64,000 bases of DNA from Clostridium aciditolerans (GCF_016316925.1 NZ_JAEEGB010000035.1:103063-167062), one strand, 5' to 3'. Counted from the stretch's first letter, positions 8,543 through 18,068 are shown. Notes: generated by a model from the letters alone, not told the origin. Translations and numbers: made by a program.

Positions 8543-9820
8543 ATGAAATTAATTTTTGAGCTTTTAGAGAAATATCTTTTGCCGCCTATGACAAAAGTGG
8601 CAGAACAAAGACATCTTAGAGCTATACGTGATGGTATCGTTTCAACTATACCTCTTATAATTGTAGGCAGTTTTTTCTTAGTTATTGCCTTTCCACCTGT
8701 AAATTCATGGGCGGAAATGGTAAAGCCTTATATAGGAAGGATATTATATCCTTATAGATTAACTATGGGAATTATGGCCTTATATGCATCCTTTGGAATA
8801 GGATATAGTCTTGCCAAATCCTATAAGCTAGATTCATTAGCTGGAGGTAGTTTATCCGTAGCAGCATTCTTATTGACAAGCTTACCAGTAGCAGTTAAAG
8901 AAAACGATTTAGGCTTTGTTTTACCTTTAGGCAATCTTGGCGGTGCAGGAATGTTCGTAGCTATATTAATGGCTATTTTTGCTGTAGAAACTCTAAGATT
9001 TACAAAGGAAAAGAATTTAACAATTAAAATGCCAGAAGGAGTACCGGAATCTGTTGCAAACTCCTTTGCAGCATTAATACCAGCAACAATTATTATAGTT
9101 GTATTATGGATAGTTAGAGACTTATTAAACTTTGATATACAACATTTTATAATGAGTATATTTGAGCCACTTGTAGTTGCAGGAGATACTTTAGGCGGAG
9201 TATTAGTCCCTACCTTCCTTATTACTTTACTTTGGGCATGTGGTATTCATGGAGATTCTATTGTTGGTACAGTAGCAAGACCTATATGGCTTGTTTTATT
9301 AGATGAAAATACAAAGGCATTAGCAGCAGGCACAGCAATACCACACATAGCTCCAGAACCATTCTTCCAATGGTTTGTATGGATAGGAGGTTCAGGTGCT
9401 ACTATAGGTTTAGTTCTTTTAATGATGAGGTCTAAATCACAATATTTAAAAGATATAGGTAGAGTGTCCTTAATTCCAGGTATTTGCAACATTAATGAAC
9501 CAGTAATATTTGGTGCACCAATAATGCTAAACCCATTATTCCTTATACCATTTATTTTAGGACCAATATTATCGGCATTTATATCATATTTTGCAATGTA
9601 TTTTAATATAGTAGCCAGACCGGTAATACAAGCACCATGGACACTTCCAGCACCAATAGGTGCATATCTTGCTACAAAAGGAGATTGGAAGGCTATAGTT
9701 CTTGTTTTAGTCAACATAGCAATTACAACAGCAATATACTACCCATTCTTCAAAGCTTACGAAAAAAAATTACTTCAAGAACAGGGAATAAGTGAAGAAG
9801 ATAATACATTAAATGCTTAA
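8543..9820 (+). CDS. PTS lactose/cellobiose-type EIIC permease
   Basis: A 425-residue membrane permease of the lactose/cellobiose PTS family. The conserved segments GIHGDSIVGTVARPIW (about residues 234-250), IPHIAPEPFFQWF and NEPVIFGAPIMLNP (about 314-327) are diagnostic, with about ten hydrophobic helices. It binds a beta-linked disaccharide and hands it over as the 6-phosphate. The neighbouring GH4 glycosidase and amino-sugar enzymes point to chitobiose or a muropeptide disaccharide over cellobiose. The ATG follows AAGGGGGAC. Confidence 0.92.
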   Translation: MKLIFELLEKYLLPPMTKVAEQRHLRAIRDGIVSTIPLIIVGSFFLVIAFPPVNSWAEMVKPYIGRILYPYRLTMGIMALYASFGIGYSLAKSYKLDSLAGGSLSVAAFLLTSLPVAVKENDLGFVLPLGNLGGAGMFVAILMAIFAVETLRFTKEKNLTIKMPEGVPESVANSFAALIPATIIIVVLWIVRDLLNFDIQHFIMSIFEPLVVAGDTLGGVLVPTFLITLLWACGIHGDSIVGTVARPIWLVLLDENTKALAAGTAIPHIAPEPFFQWFVWIGGSGATIGLVLLMMRSKSQYLKDIGRVSLIPGICNINEPVIFGAPIMLNPLFLIPFILGPILSAFISYFAMYFNIVARPVIQAPWTLPAPIGAYLATKGDWKAIVLVLVNIAITTAIYYPFFKAYEKKLLQEQGISEEDNTLNA

Positions 9821-9838
9821 TGATATAAGGAAAATTAT

Positions 9839-9866
9839 AGTTAGGTGAATTAAAGTTCACCTAACT
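9839..9866 (+). terminator. hairpin between the IIC and GH4 genes
   Basis: 11-bp perfect arms at 9839-9849 and 9856-9866 with a 6-base loop. The following ATTAATTTAAAG is a poor T-run, so it may be a partial terminator or an mRNA processing/stability stem that sets different levels within the operon. Confidence 0.5.
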
Positions 9867-9936
9867 ATTAATTTAAAGTTAAGAGAGCAATTATGTAGTA
9901 AGTAATAGCAGCATATAAATTTGGAGGTGTCAGATT

Positions 9937-11256
9937 ATGAAGGAGCTTAAAGTAGTTGTAATAGGAGGGGGTAGTAGTTATACCCCGGAAATAATAGAAG
10001 GATTTTTAAAGAGAATATCAGAATTACCTATTAAAGAAATACATTTAGTGGACATAAAAGAGGGAGAAGAAAAATTAAGTATAGTAGGCAGCCTAGCAAG
10101 AAGAATGATAAAAAAAGCAGGACTAAATATAAAATTAGTTATAACCTTAAATAGAAGAGAAGCCCTTAAGGATGCGGATTTTGTAGTTACACAATTTAGA
10201 GTAGGCGGATTAGAGGCGAGAGCAAAGGATGAAAGATTTCCTTTAAAATATAAAGTATTAGGTCAAGAAACAACAGGACCAGGCGGTTTTGCTAAAGCCC
10301 TTAGAACTATACCTGTAATGCTCGATATATGCAAGGATATAAAAGAAGTATGTCCAGATGCTTGGCTTATAAATTTTACGAATCCATCAGGATTAGTTAC
10401 AGAGGCTGTACTAAAATATACTGATATAAAGTGCATAGGTTTATGTAATGTACCTATACACATGGCAATGGATGTAGCAAATATGCTGGAAGTACCTTAT
10501 AGAGATATTTTTATAGAATTTGCTGGCTTAAACCATTTGGTATGGGGTAAGAAAGTCTGGCATAAGGATAAGGATGTAACTAAGGAAGTTATTGAAAAAC
10601 TTCTTGACGGTGCAGTGCTTAATATGAAAAATATATCTAACTTAAAATGGGACGGGGATTTTTTAAGAGCCTTAGGAATGATTCCTTGTCCATACCACAG
10701 ATATTTTTATATGACAGATAAAATGGTTGAGGAAGAAATAGAAGCGGCGGAGGATTGCAACAAGGGTACAAGGGCAGAACAGGTAAAGGCAGTAGAAAAA
10801 ACATTATTTGAGCTTTATAAATCACCTGAACTTAATGTTAAGCCTAAAGAATTAGAAAAAAGAGGAGGGGCTTATTACTCAGATGCAGCAGTGTCACTTA
10901 TAAGTGCAATTTACAATGACAAAAGAGAAATCCATACAGTTAACACCTTAAACAATGGAATAATTAAAGGAGTACCTGATAACTCTGTTATAGAAACAAA
11001 CTGCATAATAGACAGCAGAGGAGCAACTCCACTTAGCTTAAAGGGAGATTTACAAATAGAAGTAAAGGGATTAATTCAAGCTGTAAAAAGCTACGAAGTA
11101 CTTGCTGTAGAGACAGCAGTTAAGGGAGATAAGGAAAAGGCACTATTAGCTTTAGCAAGTCATCCTTTAGTTCCATCCGTAACTGTAGCAAAAGATTTGT
11201 TAGATGACTTACTTATGATAAATAAAGAATATTTACCACAATTTAAATTAGATTAG
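9937..11256 (+). CDS. glycoside hydrolase family 4 (6-phospho-beta-glucosidase / ChbF-like)
   Basis: A 439-residue GH4 enzyme. These use NAD+ and a divalent metal to split phosphorylated glycosides through an oxidation-elimination mechanism. The Rossmann start VVVIGGGSSYTPEI is at residues 6-19, with NFTNPSGLVTEA and GLCNVPIHM (metal-binding Cys and nearby His) in the middle and FAGLNHLVW after. Family members include 6-phospho-beta-glucosidase and the chitobiose-6-phosphate hydrolase ChbF. It would cleave the disaccharide phosphate delivered by the PTS. The ATG follows TTGGAGGTG. Confidence 0.9.
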   Translation: MKELKVVVIGGGSSYTPEIIEGFLKRISELPIKEIHLVDIKEGEEKLSIVGSLARRMIKKAGLNIKLVITLNRREALKDADFVVTQFRVGGLEARAKDERFPLKYKVLGQETTGPGGFAKALRTIPVMLDICKDIKEVCPDAWLINFTNPSGLVTEAVLKYTDIKCIGLCNVPIHMAMDVANMLEVPYRDIFIEFAGLNHLVWGKKVWHKDKDVTKEVIEKLLDGAVLNMKNISNLKWDGDFLRALGMIPCPYHRYFYMTDKMVEEEIEAAEDCNKGTRAEQVKAVEKTLFELYKSPELNVKPKELEKRGGAYYSDAAVSLISAIYNDKREIHTVNTLNNGIIKGVPDNSVIETNCIIDSRGATPLSLKGDLQIEVKGLIQAVKSYEVLAVETAVKGDKEKALLALASHPLVPSVTVAKDLLDDLLMINKEYLPQFKLD

Positions 11257-11296
11257 TTAACAATAAGAAAATAATTTGACTTTGGAGGTTTTATCT

Positions 11297-11599
11297 ATGG
11301 AAGAACATATTTTTAATATAATTTCTCACGCTGGAGATGCAAGAGGCTATGCTTATGAAGCATTAAAAGCAGCAAAAGCAGGAGATATGGAAAAAGCAGA
11401 GGAAAGATTAAAAAAAGCACAGGAAGAGTTAGATTTAGCTCACAACACCCAAACAAAGTTAATTCAAGCAGAATTAAATGGAGATTCCTTTAAGGCTTCT
11501 CTTTTGATGATACATGCACAAGATCAGCTTATGACTGCTATATCAGAAAAAAATCTAATTGAAGAGATGGTTGATATGTATAGAGAACTAAGAAAATAA
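11297..11599 (+). CDS. PTS lactose/cellobiose-type EIIA component
   Basis: A 100-residue helical phosphocarrier that forms a trimer. The segment LLMIHAQDQLMT contains the catalytic His (H73) and the metal-binding Asp (D76) of the LacF/CelC family; HAGDARGYAYEAL and AHNTQTKLIQAE are other family signatures. It takes phosphate from HPr and passes it to EIIB. The start at 11297 follows TTTGGAGG; a longer in-frame extension has no ribosome site. Its place after the glycosidase gene is common in such operons. Confidence 0.92.
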   Translation: MEEHIFNIISHAGDARGYAYEALKAAKAGDMEKAEERLKKAQEELDLAHNTQTKLIQAELNGDSFKASLLMIHAQDQLMTAISEKNLIEEMVDMYRELRK

Positions 11600-11617
11600 T
11601 TTTAGGGGGAAATAATT

Positions 11618-11893
11618 ATGAAGTTATTTTACGGCATAGCATTTATAGCTCTAATGCTAGTTGGTGTTAAGCTATCTAATATTATAACCAAAAGATTTAG
11701 GATTAATAGATGGCTTTTAGCCTTGAGTGCCCCTTTGGTTATAATGGTACCTATGATAGTTTTTGATATAAAAAATCCTTGGATATTGAATTTATTAATA
11801 GTTATATTCTCCATTATGTGTATAATGTTCTTTGAAATATCCAAGGGGATTATGGAAAAAAGAGAAAAAGAATTAAAAAAGTACAGAAAATAG
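11618..11893 (+). CDS. small hypothetical membrane protein
   Basis: A 91-residue protein with three hydrophobic segments (about residues 3-19, 33-50 and 54-75) and a strongly basic C-terminal tail (KREKELKKYRK). I do not recognise the family. It follows the IIA gene by 18 bp with a TTAGGGGGAA site, so it belongs to the PTS operon, perhaps as an accessory membrane factor. Confidence 0.65.
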   Translation: MKLFYGIAFIALMLVGVKLSNIITKRFRINRWLLALSAPLVIMVPMIVFDIKNPWILNLLIVIFSIMCIMFFEISKGIMEKREKELKKYRK

Positions 11894-11958
11894 TGATTAG
11901 TAGTTTAATATCCATTATATTATTTATATAGAGCGATATAAATAAGGCGGTTATAGAA

Positions 11959-14631
11959 ATGAAAAATCAGGAGATAGTATACGAATCATTGAGGAAAATT
12001 TGCGTAGAACAAATTAAAAAAGAAGCTATAAATATTGGAGTAAGTACAGAAAAATTGTCCTTATATTTAAATATGCGAAGGACAAATGTGTCTAGAGAAC
12101 TAAATAAATTAGTTGCTGAAGGTAAAGTTAAAAAACAAAAGGGAAAGCCTGTACTTTATTATGTTGAGCTTAATGAAAAGGATTATATATGTGAAGATAA
12201 AGCTGAGGCACCATCTATTTTTGACACTGTAATAGGAAGAGATGCAAGTCTAAAAAATCAAATATCCTTAGCAAAGGCAGCCATAGTATATCCTCCGAGT
12301 GGTCTTCATAGTCTTATAATTGGAGAAACTGGAGTTGGAAAATCATATTTTGCAAAATGCATGTTTAAATATGCTTTGGAAATTGGAAGAATAAAAGAAA
12401 AGGATAGATTTGCAGTTTTTAATTGTGCTGATTATGCCAATAATCCTCAACTTCTAATAGGACATTTATTTGGAGTAAAGAAGGGAACATACACTGGTGC
12501 AAGTGAGGATAGAGAAGGTATTATAGAAAAGGGAAGAAATGGTATATTATTTTTAGATGAGGTTCACAGACTTCCTCCAGAAGGACAGGAAATACTTTTT
12601 ACCTTGATAGACGAAGGAAAATATATACCACTGGGAGGAACAGAGGGAATACCTATAAATGTGATGATTATAAGTGCAACTACAGAAAATATAGGTTCTA
12701 CTCTTTTAAAGACTTTTACAAGAAGAATTCCAGTAACTATAGCACTTCCTGCCTTAAGAGATAGAAAGTCAACAGAACGGTTGGAGTTAATACAAAGATT
12801 TTTTGCAGATGAATCTAAAAGAATATCTAAGAAAATAAACGTAGATGAAGAAGTAATTACTGCATTATTAAATTACGATTGTTTAAATAATATAGGACAA
12901 CTAAAAAGTGATATTCAGATAGCATCAGCTAAAGCCTTTTTAAGAAACATTTTTAATGAGGAGGATATCCATATTAAAGTAGAGGATTTTTCCTATGAGG
13001 TTAAAGGTGGACTTTTAGCTTCAAAGAAAATAAACCCAAGAGGGTTAAAGGTGAGTTTTAGTAATGAAATAAAAAAGGACATCAATTATGATATAGAGGA
13101 TGAATACAGTGTTTCTAGAGATATATATGAATTTATAGAGGAAAGGACAAAAATATTAACTGCTAAGGGCTTAGATCAGGAGGAAATAAAAAGTAAACTT
13201 ACTAGTGATGTTGAAGACTTTATAAATACATATATTCTAAGTATTAGAGAAGAAAATGATAAAGATGATATAAAAAGAATAGTAAATAATGAGTTATACG
13301 AGTTTTTAAAAAGCTTTATGCATTTAGCTGAATATAAACTTAAAAAGAAAATTCCACAGAATATATTCTTAGGTCTATTGTTACACATAGATACTTTTCT
13401 AGCTAGAATAAAAGAAAATAGAGGAATTGAAAATACAAAAATAGATGAAATAAGAAAAAAGTATCCTGAAGAATTTAAATTAGCATTAAATTTAGCTTAT
13501 AAACTAGAAGAAAAGTATGAAATTACAATACCAATAGGAGAGATTGGTTTTATAACTATGTTTTTTGCTGCGGAAAATAAAAAAGTAAGAAGTAAGGTAG
13601 CTGTAATAGTGGCTATGCATGGTAACACAACGGCAACTTCAATAGCTGAAGTTGCAAATCAGCTGCTTAACATCAATCATGTAGCAGGGTTCGATATGCC
13701 ATTATCCATGAAGCCTGAGGAAGCTTTAATAAAAATTCAAGAATTGATAAAAGAAAAGGATCAAGGTAGAGGAGCGGTACTTTTAGTTGATATGGGATCC
13801 TTAAAATTCTTTGGGAAAATTATAGAAGAAAATACAGGTATATATGTTGAAACTATAGATATGATAACTACTGCTACTGTAATAGAAGCTGCAAGAAAAG
13901 CAATACTGTATGAAAATATAGATGAAATAGTTAAGTGTGTAAAGAGAGAAAGCAGATATATAGGAGATTTTATAGAGAAAAAGGTTAAAGCAGATAAAAA
14001 AGTAATAGTTACAGCTTGCTCAACGGGAGAAGGTACTGCTATAAAATTAAAAGAACTTGTTTCAATTAATTTTGAAAGTGATAAATATGAAATAATAAAT
14101 CTCAGCATTAAGGACAGAAAAGAATTTTATAACGCCATTGATAACATAAGAAAAAAATACACAATTGCATATGTTATAAGTGCTTTTGACCCTCAGCTTG
14201 AGGGTGTGGAATATATTCCAATAGATAGATTTTTTAAAGAATTTGTTGGAGAGGATTTTGAAGAAAAGGTCAATGATGAAGATATGTTAAGCATAATAAA
14301 TAAGGTTTATAAAGATCATCTTAACATAAATAATTGTGATTTTATAATAAGAAAATTTATAAAAACTGTTTCAAATATGAAATACTCCCATGGAATTTAT
14401 GTAGATGAAGATAAATTGATGGGTTTACTAATGCATTTTGGATGTGTTTTAGAAAAATTGATAAATAAAGAAGAAACGAGAAGTTGTAAAAATTTATCTT
14501 TAATTAAAGCTAGATATGGTGACTTATTCAAAGACTTAAAAACAAGTATAAAAGATATAGAAGAAAATCTTAATATTGAAATACCAGAAGATGAACTAGC
14601 TAATATTATAGAGATATTAGTTAACATATGA
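11959..14631 (+). CDS. LevR/ManR-like sigma-54-dependent transcriptional activator with PRDs
   Basis: An 890-residue activator. An N-terminal winged-helix DNA-binding region (about 15-70) is followed by a sigma-54 AAA+ domain with Walker A GETGVGKS (122-129) and the loop GTYTGA (176-181), a variant of GAFTGA that contacts sigma-54. Then come PRD1 (about 400-530, with LLLHIDTFL), an EIIA(Man)-like domain (VAMHGNTTAT), an EIIB-like domain and PRD2 (with LLMHFGC). The PTS phosphorylates such PRD histidines to tune activity. It most likely activates the sigma-54 promoter at 8161. It lies within its own operon, followed directly by the kinase gene. Confidence 0.92.
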   Translation: MKNQEIVYESLRKICVEQIKKEAINIGVSTEKLSLYLNMRRTNVSRELNKLVAEGKVKKQKGKPVLYYVELNEKDYICEDKAEAPSIFDTVIGRDASLKNQISLAKAAIVYPPSGLHSLIIGETGVGKSYFAKCMFKYALEIGRIKEKDRFAVFNCADYANNPQLLIGHLFGVKKGTYTGASEDREGIIEKGRNGILFLDEVHRLPPEGQEILFTLIDEGKYIPLGGTEGIPINVMIISATTENIGSTLLKTFTRRIPVTIALPALRDRKSTERLELIQRFFADESKRISKKINVDEEVITALLNYDCLNNIGQLKSDIQIASAKAFLRNIFNEEDIHIKVEDFSYEVKGGLLASKKINPRGLKVSFSNEIKKDINYDIEDEYSVSRDIYEFIEERTKILTAKGLDQEEIKSKLTSDVEDFINTYILSIREENDKDDIKRIVNNELYEFLKSFMHLAEYKLKKKIPQNIFLGLLLHIDTFLARIKENRGIENTKIDEIRKKYPEEFKLALNLAYKLEEKYEITIPIGEIGFITMFFAAENKKVRSKVAVIVAMHGNTTATSIAEVANQLLNINHVAGFDMPLSMKPEEALIKIQELIKEKDQGRGAVLLVDMGSLKFFGKIIEENTGIYVETIDMITTATVIEAARKAILYENIDEIVKCVKRESRYIGDFIEKKVKADKKVIVTACSTGEGTAIKLKELVSINFESDKYEIINLSIKDRKEFYNAIDNIRKKYTIAYVISAFDPQLEGVEYIPIDRFFKEFVGEDFEEKVNDEDMLSIINKVYKDHLNINNCDFIIRKFIKTVSNMKYSHGIYVDEDKLMGLLMHFGCVLEKLINKEETRSCKNLSLIKARYGDLFKDLKTSIKDIEENLNIEIPEDELANIIEILVNI

Positions 14632-14657
14632 TTCAGGTATTTGATTGGAGGAATTAT

Positions 14658-15551
14658 ATGAAATATATAATAGGTGTAGACGGGGGAGGAACTAAAACAG
14701 AAGCTATAGCCTATAACATGGAGGGTAAAGAAATATGTAAGGCAGCCACAGGATATGGAAGCTTAATAATAGATAAAAAGACAGCTTTAAATAATATTAT
14801 CCAAGCTATAGAAATCTGTGTTAACACATTAAAAGAAAATGAACTCATAGGAATTTATTTAGGACTTGCTGGTATAGAGGCGGGAGAAAATAAAAAATTA
14901 GTGGAGAAGGCAGTAAAAAGTAAATTTAATACACATGTAGAAATTTACAATGACGCAGAACTAGCTTTTTATGCATTACTAAAAGGAGAAGAAGGAATTC
15001 TAGCTATTTCAGGTACTGGTTCTATAGCTTTAGGAATTTCAAAAGGTAAAAAGATAATCTCTGGAGGCTGGGGGCATCTTTTAGGAGATGAGGGAAGCGG
15101 ATATAATATAGCTATAAATGCCTATAAAAGGATGATATACGAAGAAGAGTTAGGCCTTGAAAAAAGCAAGCTGACAAAGACAATATTAAAAGAGTTATCC
15201 CTACAAAATGTACAAGATATAAAAGGGATAGTTTATTATTCTGCTAAAGATGAAATTGCATCTATTGTTCCAACCATAGTAAAATTAGCGGAAGAACAAG
15301 AGGAAAATGCATTGGGAATTCTTAAAGAAGCAGGAATGGAAATAGCTTTAATGGTGCACAGGCTATGGAAAAAACTTAAGCTTCAGGGAACCATTAAAGT
15401 TGCCTTAAAGGGCAGCATTATAACAAAAATTAAGTTTGTAAGGGAAGCTTTTAATGCTCATCTATTAAACCTTATTGAAAATGTAGAAATTATAGATGAG
15501 GATGTGTCTTCCTGCAAGGGTGCCTATTACTTAGCAAAACAAAAAATATGA
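14658..15551 (+). CDS. BadF/BadG/BcrA-type kinase, probable N-acetylglucosamine kinase
   Basis: A 297-residue member of the ASKHA sugar kinase superfamily. The phosphate-1 loop is at the N-terminus (GVDGGGTKTEAIAYN), with AISGTGSIALG near residue 117 and GGWGHLLGDEGSGYNIA near 132, typical of N-acetylglucosamine kinases of the BadF/BadG family. It would phosphorylate the free amino sugar released when the GH4 or MupG-like enzyme splits a disaccharide phosphate. I chose the ATG at 14658 because TTGGAGGAATT lies before it; the frame is open further upstream and overlaps the regulator's stop. Confidence 0.82.
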   Translation: MKYIIGVDGGGTKTEAIAYNMEGKEICKAATGYGSLIIDKKTALNNIIQAIEICVNTLKENELIGIYLGLAGIEAGENKKLVEKAVKSKFNTHVEIYNDAELAFYALLKGEEGILAISGTGSIALGISKGKKIISGGWGHLLGDEGSGYNIAINAYKRMIYEEELGLEKSKLTKTILKELSLQNVQDIKGIVYYSAKDEIASIVPTIVKLAEEQEENALGILKEAGMEIALMVHRLWKKLKLQGTIKVALKGSIITKIKFVREAFNAHLLNLIENVEIIDEDVSSCKGAYYLAKQKI

Positions 15552-15580
15552 AGAGTAATGTGAAGTATGCAGTAGGACTT

Positions 15581-15846
15581 ATATAGAAGTACTAGGCCGA
15601 AAGTTAACTTATACCCCGGGATATGTTTCCAAAGCTTCAGTCCGTTAAAAACTTTTAGCCAATCTAAAGCTTAAGTTTTAGACGACCTAAGACTTAGATA
15701 AACTCGCTACGTTCAAACACTATCTAAGTTCTAAGGTTGTCTTAAAACTCTTCACTAAGATTGGCACAAAGTTTTTAAATCTACCTTCAGTCTTTGGAAA
15801 CATATCCCTTTATATAAGTTAACTTTCTAGTTAGTTTCTCTATATA
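15581..15846. repeat. 266-nt long palindrome (extended hairpin)
   Basis: Nested matching arms span the gap: 15599-15613 with 15813-15827, 15618-15634 with 15792-15808 (17 bp perfect), 15647-15655 with 15768-15776, 15658-15665 with 15758-15765, about 15673-15688 with 15734-15749, and 15693-15700 with 15721-15728, leaving a 20-base loop. Transcribed in either direction it forms a near-continuous hairpin. It could be a MITE-like element or a structured 5' leader of the next gene. It fills most of the 345-base gap 15552-15896. Confidence 0.8.
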
Positions 15847-15896
15847 TGGAACATCCTTAGATAACATTGATTTAGTTGAGAAGGAGAGGATAGAAT

Positions 15897-16982
15897 ATGA
15901 AAAGATTAGGTATTTCAGTTTATCCAATGCATGCAAGCTTGGAAGATAACCTTAAATATATAGAATTGGCGAGTAAGTATGGCTTTAAAAGGATATTTAC
16001 CTGTCTTTTGTCTGTAGAGGGAGATAAGGAAAATATACTTAAGGAGTTTAAAGAAACTATAGCTTTTGCAAATATAAAGGGTATGGAAGTTATTGCAGAT
16101 GTAAGTCCTAGAATTTTTGAAGAACTTAATATAAGTTATAATGATTTAAGTTTTTTTAAAGAAATAGGTGCTTATGGTATAAGATTAGATATGGGATTTT
16201 CAGGCTTAGAAGAATCTATGATGACTTATAACCCTGAGGGATTATTTATAGAATTGAATATGAGTAATGGTACAAGATATATAGAAAACATAATGAGCTA
16301 CAAGCCTAACATAGAAAAAATTCTAGGATGTCATAATTTTTACCCCCATAGGTACAGCGGTTTAAGCTATGAACATTTCATAAAATGCAGCAAGCAATTT
16401 AAAGATTTAGGTATAAGAACTGCAGCCTTTATATCATCTCAAGCAGCAAATTTTGGTCCATGGCCTGTAAATGAAGGCTTATGCACCTTAGAAAAACACA
16501 GAGAAATGAATATAGTAACACAGGCAAAGCATTTATTTGCCATAGATCTTATTGATGATGTTATCATAGCTAATGCTTTTGCTTCAGAAGAAGAGCTTAA
16601 AGCCTTAAGTGAAATAAATAAAGATATACTGACAATGAAGGTAGAGCTTGCAGAAGGAATTCCAGAGGTAGAAAGAAAGATTGTATTAGAGGAGCTTCAT
16701 TTCAATAGAGGAGACCTTTCAGAATATCTTATAAGATCAACTCAAAGTAGAGTTAAGTATAAAGGCCATAAATTTATACCTTTTAATACACCAGATATAA
16801 AAAGAGGAGACATTTTGATAGACACATCCCTATATGGACATTATGCAGGAGAATTGCAGATAGCTTTAAAGGATATGAAAAATTACGGGAAAACCAATGT
16901 AGTAGGCAGAATTGTAAAAGAAGAGGAGCTCCTTATTGATTATATAGAAGGATGGCAAAAATTTAAATTTGAATTAAGTTAG
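15897..16982 (+). CDS. mupG: MupG-like 6-phospho-N-acetylmuramidase (DUF871)
   Basis: A 361-residue protein of the DUF871/MupG family, a TIM-barrel domain with a small cyclophilin-like C-terminal domain. Family signatures seen are the start LGISVYPMHAS, IRLDMGFSG, CHNFYPHRYSGLS and the C-terminal GDILIDTSLYGHYAGELQI. Known MupG cleaves MurNAc-6-phosphate-GlcNAc during cell-wall recycling. Here it follows a PTS, a GH4 enzyme and an amino-sugar kinase, so it probably acts on the same imported disaccharide. A GAAGGAGAGGA site precedes the ATG. The long palindrome separates it from the kinase gene, so it may be controlled separately. Confidence 0.85.
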   Translation: MKRLGISVYPMHASLEDNLKYIELASKYGFKRIFTCLLSVEGDKENILKEFKETIAFANIKGMEVIADVSPRIFEELNISYNDLSFFKEIGAYGIRLDMGFSGLEESMMTYNPEGLFIELNMSNGTRYIENIMSYKPNIEKILGCHNFYPHRYSGLSYEHFIKCSKQFKDLGIRTAAFISSQAANFGPWPVNEGLCTLEKHREMNIVTQAKHLFAIDLIDDVIIANAFASEEELKALSEINKDILTMKVELAEGIPEVERKIVLEELHFNRGDLSEYLIRSTQSRVKYKGHKFIPFNTPDIKRGDILIDTSLYGHYAGELQIALKDMKNYGKTNVVGRIVKEEELLIDYIEGWQKFKFELS

Positions 16983-17050
16983 AAGAAAGAAAAAAGAGAG
17001 AAATTTGAAAGATTTTTTGCTCAGAACATATTATAGTGAATACAATTGGA

Positions 17051-17206
17051 ATGGAAATATTTAAAATATTAAAGGAAAAAAGATCATTAGAAGAATGGAA
17101 TATTCCTCATAGAAGATGGTTTGGTGAGTGGAGAATAGAATTTAAAGAAGAGTATAGAGTGCTAAATAAAATGCTGGATGAAATTAAAGATAAGTATACA
17201 ATATAA
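17051..17206 (+). CDS. small ORF or gene fragment
   Basis: A 51-codon open frame rich in charged residues (MEIFKILKEKRSLEEW..., ending MLDEIKDKYTI). There is only a weak ribosome site, and the family is not recognised. It may be the tail of a decayed gene. The 629-base stretch 16983-17611 holds this frame, the relic at 17217 and the MarR promoter. Confidence 0.3.
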   Translation: MEIFKILKEKRSLEEWNIPHRRWFGEWRIEFKEEYRVLNKMLDEIKDKYTI

Positions 17207-17216
17207 ATTGGATAAA

Positions 17217-17420
17217 TTATTTTAAAGATACAAATGAAAATGCAAAAAATAAAATAAAAAACGCCAATATAATATTTTTTACTGGTGGTTTGCCAGATAA
17301 GATGATGTTACGTTTAATGGAATTTAACTTTAAATGTGAATTAAGGGAACTTTTTAACGAGTTCCCTTTTGTATTTGCTACATAGCGGCTGTTACATGTT
17401 CCGGTGAAATATAAAATCAT
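17217..17420 (-). pseudogene. relic of a flavodoxin/ferredoxin (EFR1-like) gene
   Basis: On the minus strand a good AAGGAGCAAG site leads into ATG and MILYFTGTCNSRYVAN, the flavodoxin FMN-loop start seen in EFR1-type ferredoxin proteins (normally FTGTGNS). After about 17 residues the similarity stops and an unrelated hydrophobic tail follows; a hairpin at 17343-17368 lies inside. An intact gene would be about 250 residues, so this is a truncated, rearranged remnant. Confidence 0.6.
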
Positions 17421-17540
17421 TTTCTTGCTCCTTCCATTGTATCATATTTAATTCAAAAAAATTCAATGGTAAAGAAAATTGAGACGATAAAATTCTATTA
17501 GTCTCTTCCTTTAAATAAGCACTGTGTACAAACAAAACTA

Positions 17541-17586
17541 TTGACAATCTTAAGTACTTTAGTTATATTAATAAGTAGAAGTCTAC
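17541..17586 (+). promoter_or_regulatory. sigma-A promoter with MarR operator
   Basis: TTGACA (17541-17546), a 17-base spacer and TATATT (17564-17569) form a strong promoter. The palindrome GTAGA-AG-TCTAC at 17575-17586 lies at the expected transcription start, so the regulator probably represses its own gene. Confidence 0.8.
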
Positions 17587-17611
17587 CTATTTAAAGTGAG
17601 GATGATGTATT

Positions 17612-18064
17612 ATGAAATTTGGAGACTGGGAATATCCTTATGATTTATTTATAAAAAGTATTGCCCAAAAGATGCGTTATACCAATGATAAGAAATTAGC
17701 AGAGTATAATTTGACTTCACCACAAGGCTTGTTACTTGAATTAATTGATAGAGCAATAAGAAGAGAAGAGGAGATAACCCGTAGAAGTTTGGAGTATGTT
17801 ATGAATCTAAAAGGGCCTTCCATAACTAATCTTTTAAATGGCTTGGAAAAAAAAGGTTGTATCATACGAAATACTGGGATATCAGATGCTCGTACTTTTC
17901 ATATAGAGGTTACAGCCGAAGGTAAAAAAATATTAAAAGAGATGGAAGAGATTTTTGAAGAAACCGAAGAACAGTTATTAGAAGGTATGTCCGAAGAGGA
18001 AAAAAGAATTTTTTTAGACTTACTTATCAAAGCATATAAAAATTTGGATGGTCATTTAGCTTAA
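17612..18064 (+). CDS. MarR family transcriptional regulator
   Basis: A 150-residue winged-helix regulator. The central segment RRSLEYVMNLKGPSITNLLNGLEKKGCIIRN is the recognition helix region, followed by the beta-wing (ISDARTFHIEVTAEGKKIL) and a long C-terminal dimer helix. It probably represses its own gene and the ABC exporter genes downstream, because the same 12-base palindrome occurs at its promoter and twice in front of the exporter. MarR proteins of this kind release DNA on binding a drug or other small ligand. The ATG follows GTGAGGATGATG. Confidence 0.88.
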   Translation: MKFGDWEYPYDLFIKSIAQKMRYTNDKKLAEYNLTSPQGLLLELIDRAIRREEEITRRSLEYVMNLKGPSITNLLNGLEKKGCIIRNTGISDARTFHIEVTAEGKKILKEMEEIFEETEEQLLEGMSEEEKRIFLDLLIKAYKNLDGHLA

Positions 18065-18068
18065 CGAT

